From Cristatella mucedo (taxonomy: Eukaryota > Bryozoa > Phylactolaemata > Cristatellidae), in contig WPIO01000223.1 of the NCBI GenBank assembly GCA_009760855.2, positions 153,501 through 217,500 of the forward strand: a DNA stretch of 64,000 nucleotides, given 5' to 3'. The position numbers were made by a program, and so were the translations under genes. The stretch's first letter is position 1. Every line of letters begins with the position of its first letter. The notes under the pieces are model-generated. The model was not told where the DNA came from, ran no database searches, and was given only the letters and a program-made list of their open reading frames with translations. Positions 22,898 to 32,553 of the stretch are shown in pieces.

Positions 22898-22979
22898 GTT
22901 CATGGGATTGAACCCGAAGTTCATGGGATTGAACCCCAGCTCATGGGATTGAACCCGGAGCTCTTGGGATTGGGAGGCT
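22898..22979. repeat. 21-bp tandem repeat, about four units
   Basis: Units start at 22898, 22919, 22940 and 22961 and share TCATGGGATTGAACCC; the last is diverged (TCTTGGGATTGGGAGG). Each unit is in frame with the next. Confidence 0.85.
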
Positions 22980-23194
22980 CGAAGGTGTTTACCGCAGAGT
23001 TCTTGGGGCTCGGAGGCGCCGCCGGGAGGTAGCCTCGTCGCTGTACCGTGCGGACCTGTATGCTTCGCCGCGAGGGCTCTGCCTCTGCCTTTATGTTAAA
23101 AATGAAGGCGCAAGTATTGGGTGTGAACACAGAAATTAGTTGCCACTCTTTAAAAAAGTAACTACCACTCGGCGTTAGAGCTAATGAAGGGGCT

Positions 23195-23487
23195 CGCGGG
23201 CGCGCAATGGCGGCGCGACGAAGAGCGAAGCGCCCACAAGCGAGTCGTGGAGTTGGCGACAACTGTATTATATGATATAGCAGCCGTCGTGCGTGCTGCT
23301 CCAGAGCACGTGGTGTTGAGAGAGTGAAGAGAGTGGATAGCGTGCGTGCAGGCCGACGCACAGGGAGAAAGTGAATTTCGCGGCAAGGAACGCGTCATGT
23401 GCCGGCAAGGAGCTCGACCGTTGGGCGAACGAAAAATCGGCTGGGGGCGGAACCACCCGACGGCGATGACACGCCACACTGAGGGGT
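23195..23487. repeat. Dispersed repeat R1, second copy
   Basis: Matches 4549-4855 through GCAGCCGTCGTGCGTGCTGC and GGCGATGACACGCC. It lies just outside the left boundary of duplication copy 2. Confidence 0.6.
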
Positions 23488-23609
23488 GGTTTTTGGGGCG
23501 GTAGCTGGGCGGAGCTTAGCGTACAACTGGCCAGCGGCGATCGGCACGTGACTATACCGGACTATACCTTACCCAACTATACTTATACTATATTATACTT
23601 ATATTACAC

Positions 23610-23617
<8 letters not shown>

Positions 23618-23649
<32 letters not shown>

Positions 23650-23660
23650 TGTGTGTGTGC
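23618..23660. repeat. (GT)n microsatellite at left edge of duplication copy 2
   Basis: Near-pure GT repeats immediately precede the first base of homology with copy 1 (GATCAGCACC). Confidence 0.9.
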
Positions 23661-23674
23661 GATCAGCACCTTAC

Positions 23675-23883
23675 CTTGCGGTTCTTGTAGCGATCTAAAG
23701 ATCGTTTTCCAGCCTCATTTACAGCAAGATAAATGAAATCAGAGGGTGTATCCTCAGCGTAATCATCTATTCGTTGCTTTACCTCAAACTTCACTTTAAG
23801 CCCTGCCACTTGTGACCTTATCTCGAACTTCATCTTCCAGTCCAAAAAGACTGGAAGCTCTTGAGATTCCATGCACTGTTTTG
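23675..23883 (-). CDS. Unrecognised coding exon, copy 2
   Basis: Same exon as 1653-1861 with frame, acceptor and donor (CGCAAG|GTAAGG) preserved. Several amino-acid changes separate the copies (for example VFLDWKMK here, VFLDWKMN there), with no indel. Family unknown. The extra 4.9 kb immediately upstream on the minus strand would lengthen the upstream intron. Confidence 0.4.
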
Positions 23884-24117
23884 CTGAGATTCGTCAGGTG
23901 CCATGTCTTGTCCTTGAAAATCCTAAAAGGGTGTTGTTAGGTCACTCATTTAGAAGTCAACAGTGGACTAAAAGAACTACAACAACTTCAGCTGAGTGTC
24001 GTTATTACCTTTCTTCTCAAATACACTATAATGCTTAGTGGCAGACCAGCTTATATAGAAAAGTCAAACCTAGCAAGTACTTGTCAGTCGCGTGTTAGAG
24101 CTAATCACGCCACAGAT

Positions 24118-24450
24118 TAAATGTAATGTAGTGTTTCTCCGTCTGTAGCTCCATAAAGCCAAAAGACTATGTGGGTGTTATGCAGGAGAGTTTTGTATAG
24201 CACACTCACAGTCTAAGCAGCTTTCTGTACGCCTTCGGTAGCCAACAGACTTCGTCTCACGTAACAAAGAGAAAGTGAGAAGCAAAGCAGAGTCAGGAGA
24301 GCAGTGGAGGTAGTGAGTAGCATGGAAGTAGCAGCTCAGGACCGAGCAGACAAGGATGAGCCATAGTCGCCAGCAGGAGAGTAGTTGTCGTTGCGTAAGA
24401 ATTGTGGAAGTTGCAGAGCTAAAGCTGCTGTTGCCAACGGTCTTTAAGCT
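24118..24450 (-). mobile_element. LINE family 2 3' fragment
   Basis: Reverse match to the 59.7-59.97 kb 3' end, with AATGTAATGTAGTG at its tail end (reverse of the ACATT repeats). It lies in the sequence that separates the two parts of duplication copy 2. Confidence 0.75.
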
Positions 24451-24477
24451 GAGGAATAGGGTTCCTCCACGGCTAAA

Positions 24478-24560
24478 TAATAAAATTAATAATAATAATA
24501 CACTTGATCTAGTGCCTTCAGAGAACTCGATCTCTCTCTAGGCACTTTACATTTGGTGGA
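24478..24560 (-). mobile_element. LINE family 1 tail with variant stem
   Basis: ATT tail in reverse, then CTAGTGCCTTCAGAGAACTC and CTCTAGGCACTTTAC. The stem reads AGTGCC paired with GGCACT instead of GCGCC/GGCGC, a paired change. Confidence 0.75.
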
Positions 24561-27500
24561 GAATATAGATAAGGATACACAGATAGAGAGATAGATAAAT
24601 TGATCGATTGACAGATATTCAGTGGAATTAGCCGACCTTCACTTTTCATTAGAGGGATAGCAAAGTGCTATGACAATAACAATATTAACTAACTATTACT
24701 GCTATTAATACTGCCGGGATGTTTTCAAGTTTGCAGATGGGACTAAGAGCAAACCATATTCCTAGAATTTAGCCACTAGCTATGCCTAAATCCTCAAGAG
24801 GACAGTCAGAGAATGATATTTTTGGATGCAGACTAGCTCAGGTGTACTGTTTACCATGATGAGCACCTTGAGCTCTTCCAAGGAAACATTCGGAGTTAGT
24901 TCTAGTAAACTAAACGACTGGCTTCAAATGCCGATGGCACTCGGCCCCTTCCAGATGGTGGAATTTAAAATAAAGAGATTTAGTAGGCCAATACTGGTTT
25001 TCTCTTTGTTCACAGCAAGCACTCGGCACCCACCTGATAATGACCATGCCTTTCCGAACAATTTAAACAGCTACATTGGCTCACATGTTCAAGATTCAGA
25101 TCCGGGCATTTTAAGAAATGTGGGCAACTACAGTGCATGAACCCGAGAGCATGAAGTCTTGGAATTGCTTATATGCCACTGGGTCTTCGCCAAGCAGTAA
25201 GTTGTATGCACTTATTGATACAGGTAGATGGCCCGAATCCTATAGAAACCAATTCTTTACTGCACGATCAAATGTCGATGAAAGCCACTGACACTTCATA
25301 CTTTACGTAAACAACAACCAAGCACTGAAAGGTCAACAGGCCCTATCAAGCAACCAGTAAGTATGCCAAGCATAGGGATTTAACTATAGTCGGAAATTGC
25401 AAACAGCCTCTGTACATCAGCCAACGACTTACTTATAGGCTTCTATCACCCGTGGTAAGTGGCAGGATGCCGCCCTCTGCTGCTACCCTCTGCTGCTGCT
25501 GCTGTGTTAGCTGTTGGCTTTGCCTCCTTCACCCCCTCTCGTGCTGGAGACTGGTAGCCGCCATTGTTTTGCTCTTGTGTGTCGACTTCCTCAGAGCTTC
25601 TTCCGCAGCTCGTAGACCTTTGGGAAGGAGCTCGTGCAGAGTGGTGGTAGCTGCATTAATAGCTGCGTTAATAGCTGTGCTAATAGCAGGGTCGACTCTG
25701 CCCCTTGCTGGGTTGTTAGCCCCCTGCCTCCACCACAACCACCCCCCCCCCCCCCCCCCCGATCGGAAGGTAGCTTGTCCTCCCCATTCCCTAGCCATCT
25801 CAGTTGCAATGAAGTGTGCTGAGCTGTGCCAGACTTCGGGAGAGGCTGCAGAGAAACGGCGGAGCCTACAATAAGCAGTCGGCAGCTGACAGTCGGCGTC
25901 TGAAGTTGCTGTCCGGGAAAAACAGCCAGCCAGGAAACGAGATGAGCACGAAATGGGACCAACAGCACCAACAGCTGCGAGGGCCGGTGTTAAACGAATC
26001 TTAGTACTTATTGTTGCTTGCATCTATTGCATGGAATCCTCCGTGCTGCTTATTGTAGGCCCTGATAGCCAGTGAAACTTGAGCCGAGTCATGACACCGA
26101 TCTTGCCCCTCCCCCAGCCTAAAGCAGCAGGGGAGGACATACACAGCAACGGGTTTTGGCATTCGGCGATACAGCTGCAAGCACCGGCAGTGCTACTTTT
26201 TTTCTGTGCTGATGCGCACACGCTAACGTGCTGGGCCGTAATATTGCCTACGAGATCTTATAATTTCGTGAAATAATAATTCGGCAATAATTTCGTGTCT
26301 GCCACGATCGCAGGCTTCTTCTATTTATTCGGCCGCGATGACTTCTCCTACAGTCCCTGGAGTTAGCTGCTGCACAGGACACGTCTTCGGCAATGACGGA
26401 GTTGTTTGCTAGCTGCTTCGGCAGCGGAGGCGCTAGCAGCAGCTGCCACAGCGCAGCCGGTGCTGCTGCTGCTGCTGGTGCACCGTGAGGAGGGGACGAC
26501 AGAGGCTTTTCCAGCTGCCTGCCGCCTGACCGTCTGGCGGTCATCTGCCACTGCCCGCCAGATGCCGCTGCTGCTTTGCGGTGACTGCTGGTGATCAAGC
26601 TCGCCAATTTGCTAAACCTCATCACACACCTTGTTGCTTTACAGTGGGTGGTTGAACTTGACTTGGGTGTTCGCGCTGTTAACAGCCACCCGTCGGTCTG
26701 GCGATGGGTGTGCCCCGTACTTATTTGTGCAATGTTTTCCGTAATAGACCGCCTTTTTTTATATATCGCACTTGCTGGCGTTCATTTTATGCAAGGCTGC
26801 CCTCCTGGCTAGCGTTTGCCTACGAGCTCTAGCCTCGTATCCTGCAGGACTAGGGATGCTCGAGCTTTGCTACATGCCGGAGGTCGTGGGTTCGAGGGTC
26901 GTGCTGCGGGCAATTCCTCACTGCCCTCTGCAAGCACGAGCGGACGCCTCCTCTGAGGCGGCTCTTCTGCTGCCTTGTAGATGTGGAGGCTTGTGAAGCA
27001 GCCGGTATTTATTTGGTTTTTTGCTACTTTTTTGTTTTACCTGCTGCTGGGAGGCTGCTGTCTGATGGCTGCTGAACCCCCCCCCCCTGTCGCTACTGGC
27101 TGCTCCCACAGCGGACGTTGATGCGGCCAGAAATATCGCCGAAACCGTCCGTGCTGCCGGCGTGGGCTAACAGTACTCCCAGGGGAGGAGGGCCGCTGCT
27201 TTACGGGCAGCACCCAGCACCGATGCAGTGGCAAGCATCCTGCCCTGCTGGTGTGCAGCGTCCGAGATGCTCCGAAGTCGTGCTGCAAGGATGGCTACTG
27301 AGCGAAAGCTACCCGAGAGCATGCTGGGAACGTCTCCACCTCACATCAAGAACAAAGCACAGGTCCAGCGATTCAGCAGCCTCATTTATGTAGCAGGCAT
27401 AACTTTGGCTTGCAGGAAGCATCGAGCAGACATTGCGCCCGTCACGTGCTGCAGGACTCCGACCTTCGACCGATTTGCTATAGTGGGAGCGTTTTGCTCA

Positions 27501-28180
27501 TGATCAATGACCCAAATGGCTCCCCCCCCCGGAATCCGGATTCGCTGCCTATGGAATTCTGTAGGTGCTTGCTCATCTTTTGTGACAGGATAGCACCCAG
27601 AGCTATCCAGAGCTACTCAGGTACCGAGGTGCAGAGAGGGAGAGCAGAGGAAGCTCCGTGCCACCCATGTGGGATTCGAGCAGGACTTCTTATGAGAGTC
27701 GTCAGCAGACGATGCAGCATCGATCGCTTGGCCACCGGCTCGCACGATCGGGCAAACAGAGTAGCTGCTACAAAATGGGTCGGCTCGCTCTTGGGATGGC
27801 AGCGAAACTGGCCCGTCGCGAATCTGAGAGCTTCGGTCGTGGCTCAGTTGCTTCCGTTCGATAGCAGCCAGGGCAGCATTCCTTCTGAAATACTTAACAC
27901 CCGCATCTCAGGACTCTGGCTGCTCTTTCTCCTCGTGCTGCCACATCGACCCTTCAGGGGGCACCGGCTGCATGAGGATAGCAAGCATACCCAAGCCTAG
28001 CACTCCCTACCCATGTTGCCATCGATGCAGGAGGGTGTGGATGCTAGCAGGCATGCCACTGTCTGTTAGCAGTGGAGTAATTATAGAGGCCCACTGAATC
28101 GACAGCCATATTTAGGTAAGTAGGTGTTCGCGAGAGAGCAACAGCAGAGAGAGGCCGCCTGCAGTGAGCAGCTGCAGTGA
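24561..28180. other. Region without a confirmed gene
   Basis: Part of the extra sequence in duplication copy 2. From 25.4 to 28.0 kb it is GC-rich with CTG/CAG runs, a 20-C run (25741-25760) and several protein-like frames: near 25840-25990 (RERLQRNGGAYNKQSAADSR) and 26354-26484, bounded by CTCCTACAG and a GTGAGG donor (SLELAAAQDTSSAMTELFAS). These may be exons of an unidentified plus-strand gene, but phases could not be linked. A partial SINE B-box (GTGGGTTCGAGG) lies near 26890. The 196-codon frame at 27410-28000 has no recognisable motif. Confidence 0.3.
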
Positions 28181-28186
28181 CAGCAC

Positions 28187-28229
28187 AGCAGCACATGCAC
28201 GGCTGCCACACTGCCGTGCATGTGCTGCT
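28187..28229. repeat. 17-bp perfect inverted repeat, 9-nt loop
   Basis: AGCAGCACATGCACGGC (28187-28203) is the exact reverse complement of GCCGTGCATGTGCTGCT (28213-28229). Confidence 0.9.
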
Positions 28230-28719
28230 CACGAGTATTTAATAGCACAGAAAGCCGCAGGCAGCATTCGGCAAACCACTTGTCAGACTCGGCTTGCGTT
28301 CGCGGCTGGCACTAGGCGTGCTGAAGAACCGTGTTCACCCCGTAAGCATGCATCCACTCATGCGTACAAAAAGCGAACAAGCTCGAGTTTAATGTCGTAA
28401 CAAGTTCAATGTGGAAGCTAGCAACAACTCGACCGTCGGAAAAACTTAGTGATAGCTGAGTGCATATTCGTAGCCGGATATTTTAGCTATCAGCGGGAAG
28501 CATGCTTGGGACATTTGCAGCACTGCCCCTGCCATCCAGCCAGTGGCAGTAAAGCAGTACTGCAGATGTCACTGGGCCGGTCGCTGTTGTTGTCTCCTGT
28601 TGATTTCCGTTAGCCTTCTTGCTTAGCCATTTGTCGTCAAACCTGACTGTATCCACAGTGAGTAAAGTGAATTCTCAGTGCATCTAAAAAAGTGATCTGA
28701 AAAGTGAATGCATTTTTAA

Positions 28720-29070
28720 AACGAGGCTGGTAGGAGTCTATACTCTGTTGAAGAGCATTGTTGCTACCGAGCTTTTCTAGAAAGGCTGCCGAGCCAGCCG
28801 CATTGAACGGCAGCCTACGAATAGCAAATGGTTCAATTAACAAAAGAGCTAGCAGACGAATGTCAACTACCAGACTGAGAAGCAATTGAGTTTCTTAAGC
28901 TCAGCATTATTATTTTACCTCAAGGATTAATGTTTCCAAAAGTACCTTACCGTGACTAGGGTGGGTGGGTTCGGTTCAGCTGTGCTTCAATCAACAAAAG
29001 AGTTTGCAGACGGATGTCAACCACCAGACTGAGTAGCAGTTGAATTTGTTAAATTCAGTATTCATATTTA
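28720..29070 (-). repeat. Local duplicated exon-like unit
   Basis: In reverse two adjacent units begin with an acceptor-like CTTCTCAG then T CTG GT(A/G) GTT GAC AT(T/C) CGT CTG, reading LVVDIRL and a Leu-rich string, then diverge. The first (about 28730-28880) stays open (FAIRRLPFNAAGSAAFLEKL); the second (about 28945-29030) ends in a stop after RTHPP. A third copy of the second type is at about 2057-2140 in duplication copy 1. Possibly duplicated exons of the unrecognised minus-strand gene. Confidence 0.35.
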
Positions 29071-29179
29071 GTCTTTCAAAAATATCTTACTGTGACTAGG
29101 GTGGATGGGGTCGCTTCAGCAGTGCTTGCTCTATCTATTGTGTCTATTCCGGTCAGGTGCCTATGTGTAATATATGATT

Positions 29180-29275
29180 AATTTGTTTAGCCCGCAAAGA
29201 GAACTTAATCTGTAATATCTCTTAATTCGGGTGCTTCACATATGACACAGGGCGCGAGCCCACGACATCAGCCAT
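29180..29275 (-). mobile_element. tRNA-SINE family B fragment (duplicate of 2278-2375)
   Basis: Same sequence as in copy 1, including the reversed tail AGAGAACTTAATCTGTAAT; a G run follows at 29319-29328. Confidence 0.55.
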
Positions 29276-29989
29276 CAAATACATTTCACCTACAACTTAA
29301 TCGTGGAGAGGGACCACGGGGGGGGGGGGAACCAGTGTGCCGCAATAGCTTCGCCAGCATGAAGACAAAGGGCGGCAGTTGCGCTGCCCGACATCCGCTG
29401 GGTTGCCAGGCTTTTCCGGTCTCCCATGCTCGTAACGAAATGCTACGGAGTAGGGGAGGGCAGGGTGACCGACCTATGTAAGCAAAGTGCATATATTTAC
29501 TTGTGTTTATACCTCTTACGGCGACTCCAGAATGACATATTCGCTTGTTAACTTTATATTCAGATACACCCTGCAGCTGGATAAATAATATCAAGCGATG
29601 TATTTGTTTGCAACTGCTTAATGCATGGCAACAGTGAGAAAGTAAAAATATCGGGCCGGAACGATTTCTGTAGCACTTGACAGCCTTTGCTAAAGATAGT
29701 CTAGGGGAATTGCGGGACACTGAAATAGACCGATAAGTATAGTGGTGGCATCAAATTTGCTGTTGGTAGGTTAATGAAAATCGTCTTCCTATTAATAATC
29801 TTCCTATTAATAAGCTTAATCTTTGGAAACTAGGATAAGCTTGCCCACGCGAATACGTGTTAGCGTATTAATGTGTCGAAACGTTGCTGGAAGCTTGTTC
29901 TGCTCGCTGGATTCAGTGGTTGGCCAATTTACGGATATGTAGGTTTTCGTGACAGAATAATGAAACGCCTAAATATGATGCAAGGCTAA

Positions 29990-30365
29990 GACGAAAATCG
30001 CTTATCGTGGATTTCTTAGCTGCCGCATTGCACCAATTCTCTCTGGCCTGCAGCACTGTCTGTCCATCGAGAGGCCGATCCACTTCAAGGTCCCGACATT
30101 TAGTTTAAGGTCCGTTCATTCTCTTACTTCAGCTTAGCTACCTTCACACTTCATTTTTTCAGGACTCTCCGAACACCATCTGCTCATTTAAATCTCGTCA
30201 CTGAGTCATACTTGAAACTAAAATGGCCTTTGGCGATCAGGCCTTCAGCTACTCGGCACCTAAAACCCAGGAACTAGCTGCCGAAAGACATAACGGCATC
30301 CTCAAATTTGACGAAGCTTAAAGCAATGCTGAAGAATATCACCTGCGCCCACTACAGTATACGCT
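29990..30365 (+). mobile_element. CR1/L2-like LINE 3' ORF fragment (duplicate)
   Basis: Homologous to 2760-3290 but shorter on its left side. It retains LQHCLSIERPIHFKV. Confidence 0.6.
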
Positions 30366-30561
30366 TCGTTCACGTGAATCGTCCATAGTGTACTCCCACG
30401 TGCAGTAATTTCTTAGTCACTGGACAGCTTATAGGCCTGTTCCCAGCCAACATGCACAATCGAGAGAGATTTTGTCATTTTTCTGATGCTATATAAATTC
30501 AGTGGCATTATTGTTAATAATATTGTAATCCCTGACGCTGTCGCTTTGATATCTCTTTTAC

Positions 30562-30911
30562 CTGCCAGCCAACCAACTTGACAGCTCTCGAGGGCCCGGA
30601 GCAAATCGCTCAACGTTGCCGAGGTACCCTTGGTTAACTTCCAGTGCATGAGACAGCTCCAAACGCGATCGCAGTTTTTCCTGTGTCTTGACTTCAAGTG
30701 TTCTATACTAGCGTTGAAAGCGTCGTCGGTGTAAACTTTAAGCTCCTTGGCCAGACGAACCCATTTCCGAGGGCCAATCCGATGCGCCACTAGGCTAAAA
30801 GCTTCCCGAAAAGCGACGGTTTCATCTGAAAGATGAAAAAACAGTTGGAAAGCTTTCATAAACTTTGATACACGAAATCCACAAGCCAAATTGAACGAAC
30901 AGCTGCGAACT
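30562..30911 (-). CDS. Death-domain exon, intact
   Basis: On the minus strand a 350-nt open segment lies between an acceptor-like TGCATGCCAG and donor GGCAG|GTAAAAG. The frame gives the six-helix Death-domain pattern: FREAFSLVAHRIGPRKWVRL, AKELKVYT, an acidic/polar helix (FNASIEHLKSRHRKN), then DRVWSCLMHWKLTKGTSATL and SDLLRALESCQ. The IGP.KW..LA, W..L..W and GTSATL..LL.AL elements are typical of PF00531. Death domains mediate homotypic assembly in apoptosis and innate immune signalling. Only this exon is certain. A short open segment at 31011-31099 on the same strand (FHLLSPRLQKNIYETRTVF) could precede it, but its phase does not fit the obvious acceptor. The gene would be transcribed away from SAS-6, head-to-head. 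Confidence 0.65.
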
Positions 30912-31099
30912 CTGGCATGCACGACACGTAAGCTAATTCACTGAAATTAGACCCACATAGCATTCCGATTGATCTTTGGTTTCCGCAAGTCTAATACATT
31001 TTGAGCTCACTTGAAGAAACTCTGCTCCTAGATATTTTGCAAAAACTGTTCGCGTCTCGTAAATATTCTTTTGCAACCGGGGCGATAACAGATGAAAGC

Positions 31100-32553
31100 C
31101 TGACAAAATCAGGATCTGGTATCCTTTTAGAAACGTTAAGGTAAGTACGGTAAGGTAAGGGATTATGAATTTGCTACAGAAAAACCGTAGCTTTCGGACG
31201 ATTATCTTGAGATCACCAAGCACAAGTCTTACTTAATGACACCAATCGGTAAATTTTTGCGGTCTAGTTCATACACCTTAGCTCAGGAAAATGCTTTCAA
31301 CCACTACATAAGCAACGTGTCGGTATGCCTAGACTGTGTAAGCACATTTTCTAGGAGAGCATGGTGATGCCCATGCAACAGCTAATGACTTCTCATTACT
31401 ACCTCTCAAAACTTTCCAAGTGTTTGGTATTCCGAAGAGTTAAAAGGGTCGAGCTCCATGTGTCTAATTCAGCATGAAATTGGTGCTCCGAATAATGAAA
31501 AGGGACTCTCAACTTGATCTCAGCTCTTTTTGCGCCTCCAGTACTACTTCGGTGTTGTGACCTGTGGCGCTTCCCTCCCTGCGACGTCACCTCCTTCGCT
31601 TCCAGTGACGGCCGTCATGTGGGCTGCGTCCATTGCAACGCGTTCGCGATAGCGATGGAGCGAGCGAGGGGCGTCTGGCGTCGGCAGAGCGGGTCAGCCT
31701 ACCACCCGCCGCTCCGACCCGGCTCACTGCCGGCAGCGTCGGCTGCCGTCTCCTGGCTGCCCTCTCCCGGCTGCCTGACGTTCCTCAAAGCGAAGCAGTC
31801 GATTCTATACGTACCCATCTCTCTCCGACGCGTCGACTACTCAGCAGCGGGCGAAGGAAGAGTATTTTCGCATGGCAGCCGTCTGATTCGGCAAGTCGGC
31901 GCGAGGCAGGTATCCTGGGAGTGATTCTTCCGCCCTGGATACCCCGTGTTTGCTCGCTTTCACGCCTCCAATCACCGGCGACGTTTCAGTCGTAGGTCCA
32001 TTGTAGGGAGTCAATGATGGCTGGGCTCGCACAATGGCCTGTTAAGCAACAATTGCGACTTTGGTGGCAACATTATTTTACGGATTACTGAAGCGAGATG
32101 TGAAAAAAGTCTTTGATCTGATGAAAGTTTCTTCCTATTAAATGTTGCAACGGCTGCATCTGCTTTTGACTCGGGTGCACAGGTCCCACATGCGTCCGCT
32201 AATAGCTGCTATCAAGCAAAACGCCAGGCTAAAATTAGAATATATAAAAATAATAAAACTGCTGGTTAGCATATAAGCATTTTCCCTATGGTCTTGTCCA
32301 AGGACTGTGTCGAGCAGCCCGTGAGGCCTCCCCCGAAGGGCGATGCCTCCTACTGTAGCGTCGCTGTCTAGGTAACGCGTCGTTAGCTGGGCCGGCAAGA
32401 CAGCCTTGACCTCAGAATGTGCGTTCACCAATCAAGCTTTGCTTTGCTGAGGCGCCAGACATAAAATGGCTGTTACTCTCAGCTGACGTTCTGCGGCCAG
32501 AATAGGCTGGATTTCGGTTGTAACGTGCGATATATGCTCTCAAAATCTGTAAA
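31100..32553 (+). promoter_or_regulatory. Probable SAS-6 upstream region
   Basis: About 1.4 kb between the minus-strand Death-domain exon and the SAS-6 start. A GC-rich tract at 31600-31920 is shared with copy 1 (4890-5210) and could be the bidirectional promoter or a 5' untranslated exon. I see no definite TATA box or initiator, and the start of transcription is not determined. Confidence 0.3.

Noticed and set aside
25741-25760. Poly-C run as a regulatory or G-quadruplex site
   Set aside because: A single homopolymer with no other support; similar C or G runs occur at 7740, 8457, 13499, 29319 and 52422.
27410-28000. 196-codon plus-strand open frame
   Set aside because: GC-rich composition with equally open overlapping frames, no motif, no splice context and no second copy.
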